Shown in pieces: positions 7,301 through 17,481 of a DNA stretch of 64,000 nucleotides. The first letter of the stretch is position 1; each line of letters starts with the position of its first letter. The notes beneath the pieces are model-generated. The model was not told the origin of the DNA. It saw nothing but the letters and a program-made list of their open reading frames with translations, and searched no databases. The position numbers were made by a program, and so were the translations under genes. Origin of the DNA: Candidatus Onthovicinus excrementipullorum (GTDB lineage: Bacteria; Bacillota; Clostridia; Oscillospirales; Acutalibacteraceae); the NCBI GenBank assembly GCA_018712345.1, contig DVHG01000020.1, forward strand, positions 1-64,000. The letters run 5' to 3'.

Positions 7301-9547
7301 TCAATACAAATCCGGCCTGGTGTTTTGCCAGCTGCGGATGCGTGCCCGCATCTCGTCAATGCCGAGGATCCCGTGCGCAAATCCCTTTTTTACGAGCTCC
7401 GCGGGGAGAAATTCGTCGTATTTTTCAAATAGCGGCACCTCATTCGGATATACGAGCTCCATCGGATCGAGTGGCTGCTTCTCCATCTCCGAGAGCACGC
7501 GGAAGAATTCCTCCCGGTCCGCTTTCATCTTGAACTGGATGAAATAGGGCCTTGAGGAGTCGAGTCCGCTCAGCCCGAGCTGTGAGGCGCACTTGAGCTT
7601 GAGAAAACGCTCCAGCGCAAGAAAGGCATATGTCCCGAGCCAGGGGAACAGGCACCACATATCCCCGCCCAGACAGATGAGTGGATCGCATGCCACGCCG
7701 GAATTTGCCGCTGTATGGCGTGCCTGATCAAGCCGGGCAACGGCGTTTTTCATCAGATAGGGATAGGCGGCGTGCTCCTGAAGGACGCGGCGCATCCGCT
7801 CCAAAACCTTTGTGTGGATATCGCCCGGGCACTCACCGAAGTAGGCGGGCACTTTCCCTTTTACCTGCTCGCAGTAGATCAGATGGCGCTTGTGATCGAC
7901 TTCTTCCACGATCCATACATGACCCGCGAGGGCAATTTTTTCTCCGGCGGGCGGTGGCTTTACAATCGTACCCAACTCCTGAGAGCCGCAGCGGACGGTG
8001 TACTCTTCATCCTCCTGAAATACGGCATAGAATTTAAAGGAATTCACGATCCGTTCGCCGGCGAGGCCGACGATCAGCCCGCCTTCCTCTGTGCGCTGGA
8101 TGTGATCAATCTCGATCAGATGGCGAAGGAGAGTTTTGTAATCCTCCTGCGTGATGCGGTAAAAACAGCTCAGGGACAGCACGCGGGCGGCGAGCGCCGC
8201 AGGGGACAGCTCGCCGCAGGAGGCAAGGGTACTCATCGTCTGGTGGTAGAGCAGGCTGAACGGCAGCCGGTCCAGCTTGGGCGGTTCCACCCAGCGTTCC
8301 TCCAGATAGAGCTGTACCAGAGCGATCCCCTGAATGAGCTTCCAGGGGACGGTCGTGGGTAGCATGGCCCGCGCCTCCGGCTGCTCCTCCCGCATGACGA
8401 ACCACATCTCCGGCGGCTGATCGCGCCGGCCGGTGCGCCCCATCCGCTGCAAAAAGGAGGAGACGGTAAAGGGGGCGTCAATCTGAAACGCGCGCTCCAA
8501 CCGGCCGATGTCGATCCCCAGTTCCAGAGTGGCGGTGGTCACAGTCGTTTGAAATTGGTCGTCATCCTTCATCACGGCCTCGGCCGTCTCACGGTAGGAG
8601 GCGGAAAGATTCCCGTGGTGGATCAAAAAGCGATCCGGCTCATGACGCGCCTCGCAGTACTGGCGCAGGGTGGTGGTCACGGCCTCGCACTCCTCACGCG
8701 AGTTGACAAATATGAGGCATTTCTTGCCCCGTGTGTGCTCAAAGATATAGCCGATCCCGGGATCGGCATTTGCGGGCGCTGTGTCCGTTGCGCTGTCAAG
8801 CGTCGGGAGGGCGTTTGTGACTACCTTATCCTGTGCGGACTGCGGCCCCTGTACATAGAAGTGCTCCATGGAGAGCCGCCATTTTCCACCTCTGGCCTCA
8901 ATCTTTGGGATGACCGTTCCGCGTCCGGTGCCGGAGGCGAGGAATTCTCCGGTCCCCTGCGGGTCTCCGATTGTGGCGGAGAGGCCGATCCTCCGGGGGT
9001 TGACCCCCGCCATACGGGAGAGTCGCTCAATCAGGCAGAGCGTCTGCCCGCCCCGATCCCCACGCATAAGGGAGTGCACCTCATCGATGACGACATAGCG
9101 CAGGTCCCCGAACAGCCGGGCGATGGCTGCATGCTTGTGGAGCAGAAGCGCCTCCAGCGATTCCGGTGTGATCTGTAAAATGCCTGACGGATGTTTCAGC
9201 AGTCTGCTTTTATGGGACTGCGGCACATCGCCGTGCCAGTGCCATACGGGGATATCCGCCTGAGCACACAGATCGTTTAGCCGGGAAAACTGGTCATTGA
9301 TGAGCGCCTTGAGCGGCCCGATATAGAGTGCGCCCACGGAGCGGGGCGGATCCTCATACAACTGGGTCAGGATGGGGAAAAAAGCCGCCTCCGTCTTTCC
9401 GGATGCGGTGGAGGCGGTGAGGAGCACATTCTCATCTGTATTGAAGATCGCATCCCCAGCCGCTACCTGGATGGCACGCAGGGATTCCCAGCTGTTCTGA
9501 TAGATAAAATCCTGAATAAACGGTGCATACCGATTAAAAATATTCAT
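7301..9547 (-). CDS. DEAD/DEAH-box helicase, Lhr-like (BrxHI-like)
   Basis: TASTASGKT, VVIDEVHSL, LSATIGD, QRMGRTGRRDQ helicase motifs. Confidence 0.88.
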   Translation of the reverse strand: MNIFNRYAPFIQDFIYQNSWESLRAIQVAAGDAIFNTDENVLLTASTASGKTEAAFFPILTQLYEDPPRSVGALYIGPLKALINDQFSRLNDLCAQADIPVWHWHGDVPQSHKSRLLKHPSGILQITPESLEALLLHKHAAIARLFGDLRYVVIDEVHSLMRGDRGGQTLCLIERLSRMAGVNPRRIGLSATIGDPQGTGEFLASGTGRGTVIPKIEARGGKWRLSMEHFYVQGPQSAQDKVVTNALPTLDSATDTAPANADPGIGYIFEHTRGKKCLIFVNSREECEAVTTTLRQYCEARHEPDRFLIHHGNLSASYRETAEAVMKDDDQFQTTVTTATLELGIDIGRLERAFQIDAPFTVSSFLQRMGRTGRRDQPPEMWFVMREEQPEARAMLPTTVPWKLIQGIALVQLYLEERWVEPPKLDRLPFSLLYHQTMSTLASCGELSPAALAARVLSLSCFYRITQEDYKTLLRHLIEIDHIQRTEEGGLIVGLAGERIVNSFKFYAVFQEDEEYTVRCGSQELGTIVKPPPAGEKIALAGHVWIVEEVDHKRHLIYCEQVKGKVPAYFGECPGDIHTKVLERMRRVLQEHAAYPYLMKNAVARLDQARHTAANSGVACDPLICLGGDMWCLFPWLGTYAFLALERFLKLKCASQLGLSGLDSSRPYFIQFKMKADREEFFRVLSEMEKQPLDPMELVYPNEVPLFEKYDEFLPAELVKKGFAHGILGIDEMRARIRSWQNTRPDLY

Positions 9548-9556
9548 CGCTACCCC

Positions 9557-10873
9557 TTATAGCTCAAATTCCGCAAAGGATTCCGCTACGGGCTCCTCAT
9601 CGAGCGGTGCTTTGGCGTACTCGAACTGGTCCGAGTGCATCAGGTCCGCCGCTTTCAGCCCCGGGTTCTGGCAGACGATATCAAGCAGCTCGATAAAATC
9701 ACGGATGACCTCGCGCGGCGTGATATTGACATCCGCACCGATCCGGCCAAATTCGATCTTGATAAAGTCGATCAGGTCCTCCTGCGTGAGCGTCTGTTTG
9801 TACCCAAAGAGACCGGCGTGAATGTCGGCCAGCTTTTCGATCAAAACCAGCATTTCCTCATTCGTCAGCGGGGCCAGACGGATCACCGGCGCGAGCATAT
9901 CCTTGTACGTCTCCCGGCCAAACCGCCCCTCTGCCAGACGGGAACGCAGCGCCTCATAGCTGTACACGCCACGCCGCGTATCCTCAATGCACTGTGGTGT
10001 CCCGCTCATGATGATCCCCAGATAACGCGCCTTTCCCTGCAGCGTATCGTTATACATGGTCAGGATCTTCTCATAGTTGTACTGCCGGGTGATACTGTTG
10101 GGGATCTTGTAGATATTGACCAGTTCGTCGATCAGGATCAGCAGGCCGCTGTAACCCGCCCGCTTGAGGAACATGGCAAACAGCTTGAGATATTCGTACC
10201 AGTCATCGTCCGTAATCACGATATTGACGCCCAGCTCCGCCCGCGCCTCGGTCTTATTGGCGTATTCGCCGCGGAACCACTGGACCACCTTTGCCCGGGT
10301 CTCGTCGTCGCCATCGGTGTAGGAGCGGTAATAGAGCGTCAGCAGCCGGGCAAAGTCAAAGCCGTGCACCATCTCCTGAAGGGACTGGATGACCTCATGG
10401 ATCTTTTTCTCCACCAGCGCGTGGAAGGCCGGATCGGCAGAGTCCAGCCCGCTCTCCGCGGCGGCCTCGCTCTGTACGCTGCTGATCCACCGGTCCAGAA
10501 TGAGCGTGAGCGCCCCGCCCTCGGGCCGCGTTTTGGTGGACATGTTCCGGATCAGCTCCTTATACGTGGCCAATCCCTGCCCTTTTGTCCCCTGGAGCCT
10601 CCGCTCCGGGGAGAGGTCGGCGTCCACTACCACAAAGTTGCGGTCCATCACGTAATTGCGGATCGTCTGGAGCAGAAAGCTCTTCCCGCTGCCGTACCGG
10701 CCCACAATAAATCGGAACGATGCGCCGCCGTCCGCGATGATGTCTACATCGTGCAGCAGGGCACTGATTTCCGTCTCCCGTCCCACGGTGATATATGGCA
10801 GGCCGATCCGCGGCACTACGCCGCCCTTGAGCGAGTTGATGACGGCTGACGCGATTCTCTTGGGTATCTTCAT
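9557..10873 (-). CDS. AAA+/P-loop ATPase, DUF2791/BrxD-like
   Basis: FIVGRYGSGKSFLLQTIRN (Walker A), YSGLLILIDELVNIYK (Walker B), GTPQCIEDTRRGVYSYEALRSRL. Confidence 0.8.
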   Translation of the reverse strand: MKIPKRIASAVINSLKGGVVPRIGLPYITVGRETEISALLHDVDIIADGGASFRFIVGRYGSGKSFLLQTIRNYVMDRNFVVVDADLSPERRLQGTKGQGLATYKELIRNMSTKTRPEGGALTLILDRWISSVQSEAAAESGLDSADPAFHALVEKKIHEVIQSLQEMVHGFDFARLLTLYYRSYTDGDDETRAKVVQWFRGEYANKTEARAELGVNIVITDDDWYEYLKLFAMFLKRAGYSGLLILIDELVNIYKIPNSITRQYNYEKILTMYNDTLQGKARYLGIIMSGTPQCIEDTRRGVYSYEALRSRLAEGRFGRETYKDMLAPVIRLAPLTNEEMLVLIEKLADIHAGLFGYKQTLTQEDLIDFIKIEFGRIGADVNITPREVIRDFIELLDIVCQNPGLKAADLMHSDQFEYAKAPLDEEPVAESFAEFEL

Positions 10874-12366
10874 CTTTCCACGATTCCTTTCAATTCTTCC
10901 GCGTAATCCTCGATCGGCTCCGGTGCATCACCGTCATAGAGAATGACGGTATCGCCGAACCGGTCAAAGAGCTTTTCATTGATCGAGTCCACCAGAACGG
11001 ATGCAAGGGCACCCGACTCCCGCAGTACGGCGCCGGGATCGCCGCCGCAGAGCAGCGCGCGCAGGTACCGGATCTCCGTTTCAGTCAAGCCCATGTCATC
11101 CTCTGAGGGTTCGTGGGCCTCTTCCGGGGGCGGTGGTGCCGCTGCAATCGGAATTTCACCGGGTTCCTCGTCCACAATCAGGCGGTCACGCGTAATCTCC
11201 GCGGCCTGCCGGATTCCCTGCAGCTTGGTCAGGTCAATCTCAACTTTCGGCACCTCGCTGCGCCGCTTGAGTTCCAGATACCGGGCGATTTCCCGGCGGA
11301 TGATCCCCTGCAGCACCTTGGTGATTTTTTCCTCCTTCAGCGGCGGATGAAAGCCGTATTCCTGCCGCATAAGGCAGTCTACCGCCCGCAGGAAGGCGCC
11401 GAGCTCCCGGTTCCTGCCCCGGCTGCCGAAATACTTTTCACAGGTCCAGACGCCTTTTTTGCACGTATAGCGGTGGATGGCATTGATCTCATACGTGTAG
11501 TCTTCATACCGTCTCTGGTCGTAGAAAACGGCGGATTGGAATATCTGGTAGGGGCACGTGATCTTTCGGCCAAAGAGCTTTTCAATCAGGCTCTTCTGGC
11601 GGTTCTTCTCATAGTACTCCGCCCACGCCCTGAACGATGCGCAGGCGACTGCTTCAACCTCCGCGGAGTGCTGCTTATAGAACCGGGAGTGTTCAATCCG
11701 GTAGGAGGAGAGGGCGGCAAGCGCCGGGAACATCTCCAGGTCTTCCGCTGTACCGGTCCGGAGCAGGACAAGCAGATTCTCATCAAAAGCGACGTCTGAA
11801 AGCTCCCGCAGCAGCGACCGGTCCAGTCCGTAATAGACCACATAGTCGCTCAGCCAGGCCCGCATGTAGCGGTCAATGGACGGCTCGAATACGCGGTAGC
11901 TCTTCCAAAAGCGCCGCAGCATACAAAGGCCCTCTGCCGGGTCCGGCACGCCGATCTGATTGAGCAGCTCATAGATATAGACGAATGCGAAGGAGAGCGA
12001 TGTGCGCCCGACCTCGCCGCGGCGCACTTTGGTCCGCCAGGAGAAGTAGCCGCGCAGCTGGAGATCATTCATGGCCTGATAGGTTGGAAAGTAACGGATA
12101 AACGTGCCGTGGTAGTCGAAGTCGTCCTCAAAATCCTCCATAAATTTTCCCTGCTGATAAAACACCCAGTCCGCGGATTTGCCCAGGGCGGCGTGACTCC
12201 GAGCGATCCCGCGCATTTTCCGGCAGCGCGGCGGGAGATAGTTCGCCATCTGCGCGGCAGTCTGCAGGATCGGCTCGTCGTGATAGACACGGGTGGTGAA
12301 GTTTTTCCCTTCCCGCAGCTTTTTATCAGACAAAAGCTGCTCAATAAATCGCTTGATATTCTCCAA
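10870..12366 (-). CDS. TerB_N/TerB_C domain protein
   Basis: DWVFYQQGKFMEDFEDDFDY, YFSWRTKVRRGE, FAFVYIYELLNQIG and a C-terminal LTETEIRYLRALL region typical of TerB_N/TerB_C proteins; ATGA overlap with the downstream ATPase. Confidence 0.75.
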   Translation of the reverse strand: MENIKRFIEQLLSDKKLREGKNFTTRVYHDEPILQTAAQMANYLPPRCRKMRGIARSHAALGKSADWVFYQQGKFMEDFEDDFDYHGTFIRYFPTYQAMNDLQLRGYFSWRTKVRRGEVGRTSLSFAFVYIYELLNQIGVPDPAEGLCMLRRFWKSYRVFEPSIDRYMRAWLSDYVVYYGLDRSLLRELSDVAFDENLLVLLRTGTAEDLEMFPALAALSSYRIEHSRFYKQHSAEVEAVACASFRAWAEYYEKNRQKSLIEKLFGRKITCPYQIFQSAVFYDQRRYEDYTYEINAIHRYTCKKGVWTCEKYFGSRGRNRELGAFLRAVDCLMRQEYGFHPPLKEEKITKVLQGIIRREIARYLELKRRSEVPKVEIDLTKLQGIRQAAEITRDRLIVDEEPGEIPIAAAPPPPEEAHEPSEDDMGLTETEIRYLRALLCGGDPGAVLRESGALASVLVDSINEKLFDRFGDTVILYDGDAPEPIEDYAEELKGIVER

Positions 12367-12399
12367 TGCACCGGCCCCTTGTCCCCGTATGATATCCCC

Positions 12400-12428
12400 A
12401 TTATATCAATGTTTTCAGCGGTTTACAA
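12400..12428 (-). promoter_or_regulatory. Promoter of the TerB-ATPase-helicase operon
   Basis: Minus strand TTGTAA-N17-TATAAT upstream of the 12366 start. Confidence 0.55.
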
Positions 12429-12510
12429 GGCATTTAATGAATTTTTTCGAACATTTGTCTCCGATTTTCGCGAGCTTCGATACCCGCGTGGAAAAATCCG
12501 AAAACCGGAC

Positions 12511-12546
12511 AGCACAGCGCCGGGCATAACCGATATGCCCGGCGCT
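12511..12546 (-). terminator. Hairpin after the serine recombinase
   Basis: agcgccgggcat-aaccgat-atgcccggcgct; strong palindrome between the recombinase and the TerB operon. Confidence 0.6.
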
Positions 12547-12553
12547 GGAGGGG

Positions 12554-13975
12554 CTATTTGCCGTATGCGTAGTAAATAATGTGAATGCAGCGGTTCTGCC
12601 GGTCAAAGACGATGTGATGGACAAAGGTGCGCAGCAGCAGATTCCGCAGATCCGGCGGCGGGGATGCGGGACTTTTCCGGTCCGGCGGAGCGTCCCCGTC
12701 TGCGGGTTTCTGCTCCTCGGATTGCAGGCGCCGTTTTTGTGCTTCAAGCGCGCGGAGCTGTCCGCCGATCCGTTCCTTGTTTGCCCGGTACTCCTCCAGA
12801 GAGTCGATCCCGCGCTCATAGGCATCCCGGATCCGGTCCAGCCGCTTTTGTTCAATGGCAATCTGCCGGTCCAGCAGCGCCGACTCGGGAGAGGGCCTTT
12901 CCCGTACCCTGCGGTTCAGCATGATCGCGGCCCCAGCCCAGTCATCCAGGATGGCCGGTAAGATCAGGGCCTCGATCTTTGGGGTGGAGATGTAATGCGA
13001 AGCCCCGCACCGGCCGTGGATATATCCGCTGCACTGGTATCCGCCCCGGGCGGAGGACAGGGTTCGGCCGCAGGCGCCGCACTGGAGCAGGCCCCGGACC
13101 AGCGGGCCGGAGAGGCCGCGGCGCTGGTATTTGCCATACATGGTCTTGAGCACATCGGCCCGTGCCTGTACGCGCTCCCACAGGGGGAGATCAATCAGGG
13201 GATCGTGACACCCGTCCGTGATTTGGACATCCGGCCCGTCAAAGCGGCGGCCGGCAGGGCCGTTTGGATTCCAGCGGATCTTTCCGATGTAGACCGGATT
13301 GCGCAGGATATATTCCACGGCGCGGTCTTCCCACGCGCCGCCGCGGCCGGTATGGACGCCCAGTCCGTTGAGCGTCAGGGCGATTGAGCGGTAGCCCGCG
13401 CCGCCGGCAAACTCCTCAAAAATCATCCGGACCAGCGGGGCCGTATCCGGGGCGGGGAGCAATGCGCCCTGATCCATGCGGTAGCCAAACGGTGCGACGG
13501 AGACAGGGCGCCCGCGCCCGGCGCGCTCGGCCATGCCGCGCCGGACCTCATCGGCCAGGCGGACGGAATAATACCCGTCCATCCACTCGATAATGCGTTC
13601 AATCAGACTGCCGAATTCGCTATCCGCAGCGATCGGCTCCGATACACTGATCACGGAGATCCCGCGCTCGCGGCGGAGGAGCGATTTGTAGACAATACTC
13701 TCCTCCTGATTGCGGGCAAAGCGCGAAAATTTCCAGACCAGCACTGCACGGATCTGATTTTCCCTGCACCGCGCGACGGCGATCATCCGCTGGAATGCGG
13801 GCCGGTTTTCCGCCCTGCGTCCGCTCACGCCGTCAGCCTCCCGGAAGATGAATGCCTCCGGCAGAACCATGCCGTGTGCTTCGGCATACTCCCGGATGCG
13901 CTTCAGCTGGCTGTCTGGGCTGTATTCCAGCTGATCGTCCGTGCTCACCCGGATATAGGCGGCGACGATATCCAT
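12554..13975 (-). CDS. Large serine recombinase (resolvase/recombinase/zinc-ribbon)
   Basis: AAYIRVSTDDQLEYSPDSQ, VLVWKFSRFARNQEES, GRPVSVAPFGYRM, GLLQCGACGRTLSS. Confidence 0.93.
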   Translation of the reverse strand: MDIVAAYIRVSTDDQLEYSPDSQLKRIREYAEAHGMVLPEAFIFREADGVSGRRAENRPAFQRMIAVARCRENQIRAVLVWKFSRFARNQEESIVYKSLLRRERGISVISVSEPIAADSEFGSLIERIIEWMDGYYSVRLADEVRRGMAERAGRGRPVSVAPFGYRMDQGALLPAPDTAPLVRMIFEEFAGGAGYRSIALTLNGLGVHTGRGGAWEDRAVEYILRNPVYIGKIRWNPNGPAGRRFDGPDVQITDGCHDPLIDLPLWERVQARADVLKTMYGKYQRRGLSGPLVRGLLQCGACGRTLSSARGGYQCSGYIHGRCGASHYISTPKIEALILPAILDDWAGAAIMLNRRVRERPSPESALLDRQIAIEQKRLDRIRDAYERGIDSLEEYRANKERIGGQLRALEAQKRRLQSEEQKPADGDAPPDRKSPASPPPDLRNLLLRTFVHHIVFDRQNRCIHIIYYAYGK

Positions 13976-14010
13976 GCATTCACCTCGGTTTCATGGGCAG
14001 GGGATGGGCT

Positions 14011-14625
14011 CTATGGGTGGCAGTGCCCGCAGGGGGAGTATCCGGGCGGGACCGTTGAGGAAGTAGCATAGTTCTCCGGCTTGATCCGCCTGACATCCCG
14101 GCAGGACGGGCGATGGTATTTTTTTGTGTTTGTATTGAGCACATACGTATAGCCGATATTGTTCTGCGGGGGATCGTCCGCCGGGGTCTCCGGCGTTTCC
14201 GGCTTTTTCTTCTCCGTGGTGGGCGGTTCCGTCGCCCTGACGGTGCTCCGCTCCGCCTCGGTCGGGCGTGCCGCGGAGGAGGGCTCGGCGGTGCTGGGCT
14301 CCGTCTGTGGAACCGGCTCGGATTCCGCGTATTCGGCGGACTGGAAATAGCTCTTGCTGTATGCGGCCGTGTCGGACGTACTCGGATCATCGGATGTGCC
14401 GCCGTCGGAAAAAGCAGCGGCCAGAAGGATGATGAACCACAGCGCAGAGAGCACGGATGCGGCGGCTTTCCCGGCTATGCTCCATCTTGAATACCGCAGG
14501 GCCAGATAAATGCCGAGCGGCGGCAGTACGATCAGCATCGCAACGGTGAACCATACCGACTGGTAAAAGGGGACTTTCATTTTAAAACCACACTCCACGA
14601 TCAGATTATTACAGAGTACATCCAT
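14011..14625 (-). CDS. Membrane-anchored protein with C-terminal Cys motif (Ada metal-binding-like)
   Basis: N-terminal TM helices, low-complexity linker, C-terminal YVLNTNTKKYHRPSCRDVRRIKPENYATSS..GYSPCGHCHP. Confidence 0.65.
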   Translation of the reverse strand: MDVLCNNLIVECGFKMKVPFYQSVWFTVAMLIVLPPLGIYLALRYSRWSIAGKAAASVLSALWFIILLAAAFSDGGTSDDPSTSDTAAYSKSYFQSAEYAESEPVPQTEPSTAEPSSAARPTEAERSTVRATEPPTTEKKKPETPETPADDPPQNNIGYTYVLNTNTKKYHRPSCRDVRRIKPENYATSSTVPPGYSPCGHCHP

Positions 14626-14874
14626 AATAACGATCCAACCGACAAAATGTGACTAAAATTTTCAATTTTATGTTTGAAATGTAAATTTTGATCGTTTATT
14701 CGGGGACGGCAGTTTTTAATGTGCAGGGGCCAGCTTTTGTAGCGGGGAAAGGGGGATCTATACCATCATATCGGCAGGGGACTGTCCATTATTCCGGGAC
14801 TTGGAATTTTAAAGGGCGGGACTGGCAACGGACGGGCAGCCTGTGCATACCCATACTGGCGGAGGGGATGCCAT

Positions 14875-15186
14875 ATGGCACAGGCGCCGGAGTACTGGAC
14901 GGTAAAGTCCTACATCATGGACCGGGACGGTGGTACCGCCGTCCCCTTGGCTGAGCGCGTATACGAGCTTATGCGGGATCCGGAGTTGAAACAATACGCC
15001 GCCACGGAGATCAGGGGCGGCCGGTTGATGCCGGAGGAGGAACAACGCGAGGCAATACGGCGGATGGCCAAGCACGCCGGAGATGTCCTTTCCGATCATC
15101 TGTCGGGCAGTTCGGACGTACCCGGACCCGGGACCTATACGCTGGCGGAACTGTTAAAGGAGGATCAGGGTGATGGACACCGTTGA
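14875..15186 (+). CDS. Hypothetical small protein
   Basis: 103-aa ORF, sensible RBS context; no recognised family. Confidence 0.45.
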   Translation: MAQAPEYWTVKSYIMDRDGGTAVPLAERVYELMRDPELKQYAATEIRGGRLMPEEEQREAIRRMAKHAGDVLSDHLSGSSDVPGPGTYTLAELLKEDQGDGHR

Positions 15187-15306
15187 TGGTGTTTTCGGGT
15201 GCTCCACCGGCAGGAGCTCCAGCTTTAATAATAATAACAATGAAAAAAGCCGGGAACGGAGGCCTTCATTGGCCCTCCATTCCCGGTTTTTAAATAGTCA
15301 AATGCC

Positions 15307-16761
15307 TTATTTGCCCAGCAGGCGCCGGAACAGGCCCTTCTTTGCGCCCGTAGTGCTTGAGGCGTGATAGGCGCCCGCGTCGGCGTACACGGAAATCTCG
15401 GAGAGATCGGCCGCGCCGCGCGCGGCGGTGATCTGGATATCGATCGATTTCACCTGCGGCTGGAATGTGCTGGTGAGCGGATTCTGATGGGCGAACGGAT
15501 CGCGCAGCGCACAGATTCGCTTGTTCCCGACTGTGGTGCCGTCATACATGGCAAACCGGGTCTCCTCATCGGAGAAAATGCGGAACTCCTCTACGCGCTG
15601 CCCCTCGGCAATGTTTTCCCGCAGGGCCACATATTTCAGGCTGCGGCACGGCTTTTCCAGCGTCACGCGGTACCGCGGCTGCGTGGGCGGGAAGCCCTCG
15701 AGCTTGGTGACGGTGCAGGGGATCTTCCGGCTGAACTCGTGGCGGATCAGGCCGCCCAGGTCCTTCAGGCGCGCCACGTCGCGCTCGTCGATCAGGCCGT
15801 CCGTCGTCGGGGGGATGTTCAGGTTCAGGCAGGCGTTCCCGCCCACCGAGGTCAGATAGATCTGAAACAGCTCCTCAAGGGACTTTGGATCCTCATTCGG
15901 GTGCCAGAACCAGCCCTTGCGGATGGAGACATCAATCTCCGAGGGGACAAAGGTCAGCCCCTTGGAGTAGAGAATCCCCGGCATGGTACCGAGATTCTGC
16001 ATGGCGTTATATAAAAAGTCCAGCCGGGCCCCCTCCGCGAGCGGCCCCGCACCCGTCTGCACCTCAGCGTATTTGCACAGCTCGGAGGGCATAACCGCCC
16101 ACTCCGCGTAGCGGGAGGAGCCAGCCTCATTGCCGCACCAGCGCGTGTCCGGTCCATAGTCGTTGAAAATGACGGCGTTCGGCTGGAGGCGGCGGATCAG
16201 CTCAATATACCGCGGAAAGTCATACTCCTGTTTTTTTCCGTTTTTGCCCTCGCCGCACGCATTGTCAAACCAGACGCAGAAGATCTCGCCGTAATTTGTA
16301 AGCAGCTCCGTGAGCTGGTTGCAGAAGTAGTCGTTATATTCCGGCGTGCCGTAGTATTTGGAGTTGCGGTCCCATGGGGAGAGATAGACGCCGAATTTGA
16401 TCCCCCCGCGCCGGCAGGCATCGGATGCCTCCTTGACAATGTCCCCCTTGAACGGGCTGTTTTTGACGCTGTGGTCCGTGTACTGCGACGGCCACAGGCA
16501 GAAGCCGTCGTGGTGCTTGGCGGTGAGGATCAGTCCCTTTAATCCCGCCGCCTTGACCGCTGCCACCCACTGGTCGCAGTCGAGCTTCTGCGGGTTGAAT
16601 TTTTGCGGGTTTTCCTTGCCATTGCCCCACTCCCGGTTGGTAAAGGTGTTCATGCCAAAGTGTATAAAGGCATAGCCCTCCATCGCGAGCCAGTCCAGCT
16701 GACGCCGGGACGGCTTGACACAGGCCGCCTCCTGTAAGAATGGTATCATTTTTTCCTTCAT
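15307..16761 (-). CDS. Alpha-L-fucosidase, GH29-like (no signal peptide)
   Basis: WLAMEGYAFIHFGMNTFTNREWGNG, LILTAKHHDGFCLWPSQYTDHSV, GVYLSPWDRN; start at MKEKMIPF with RBS. Confidence 0.9.
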   Translation of the reverse strand: MKEKMIPFLQEAACVKPSRRQLDWLAMEGYAFIHFGMNTFTNREWGNGKENPQKFNPQKLDCDQWVAAVKAAGLKGLILTAKHHDGFCLWPSQYTDHSVKNSPFKGDIVKEASDACRRGGIKFGVYLSPWDRNSKYYGTPEYNDYFCNQLTELLTNYGEIFCVWFDNACGEGKNGKKQEYDFPRYIELIRRLQPNAVIFNDYGPDTRWCGNEAGSSRYAEWAVMPSELCKYAEVQTGAGPLAEGARLDFLYNAMQNLGTMPGILYSKGLTFVPSEIDVSIRKGWFWHPNEDPKSLEELFQIYLTSVGGNACLNLNIPPTTDGLIDERDVARLKDLGGLIRHEFSRKIPCTVTKLEGFPPTQPRYRVTLEKPCRSLKYVALRENIAEGQRVEEFRIFSDEETRFAMYDGTTVGNKRICALRDPFAHQNPLTSTFQPQVKSIDIQITAARGAADLSEISVYADAGAYHASSTTGAKKGLFRRLLGK

Positions 16762-16957
16762 TCCCTTTCCGTGAATTTGTTCCAGTATACCATGGGGCGA
16801 ATTTAGGCGCAAGGACTTGCCGAATTTTTTAAAAAATGATAAAATAGTAACACCGTCCATTGGGCGGCAATTGAATATTTCTAAAAATCAGCGAGTTGCT
16901 TTCAGCGTAAATCCAGTTGAAAACAACTCGCTTTTTTGTCTGTAAGGGGGATTTTAA

Positions 16958-17443
16958 ATGCCAAGGAATAAAAAAGAAGGGCTTCTGTTCAGCTTTCTGA
17001 TGTCCGCGGGGATGATCCTGTTTCTGTGCACGATCAATAAGCTGAGCTTTGACGGGGTGAGCTGGTGGAACATTTTTCAGATCGTGATCCACTATCCGAT
17101 TGAGGTTTTGTTTGTCATGCTGGTATCCGACTATGTTGCATCGCCGCTGAAAAACAGGCTGATCGCGCGGATCGCCACAGAGCACGAGAGCAAAAACACC
17201 ATGATTGTGTTCAACGCGCTGTGCCTGGTCACGTTGATGTCCGCAATCATGACGATCTGCGGTCCCATTATCGGGGATATCGGCTACTGGAACCGGGAAT
17301 TTTTCGCCTGGGTATTCATCTCATGGTTTGACCGGTGGCGGATGAACTTCTGCATGGCGCTGTTTATCAATCTGCTGATCGTCGGCCCCTTCAGCCGCAA
17401 GATGCTGGCAATTTATCAGCGCCGGGAGCAGACAGCCGCGTAA
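16958..17443 (+). CDS. DUF2798-like integral membrane protein
   Basis: Four hydrophobic segments; FSFLMSAGMILFL and NFCMALFINLLIVGPFSR. Confidence 0.55.
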   Translation: MPRNKKEGLLFSFLMSAGMILFLCTINKLSFDGVSWWNIFQIVIHYPIEVLFVMLVSDYVASPLKNRLIARIATEHESKNTMIVFNALCLVTLMSAIMTICGPIIGDIGYWNREFFAWVFISWFDRWRMNFCMALFINLLIVGPFSRKMLAIYQRREQTAA

Positions 17444-17481
17444 AATATAAATTCAACGCCCTGAAACCGGGCGCTGAACTT

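Noticed and set aside
12448-12461. CGAACATTTGTCTC as a LexA/DinR box upstream of the TerB operon
   Set aside because: Only one half-site fits well, the other is degenerate, and it lies upstream of the -35 rather than overlapping the promoter.
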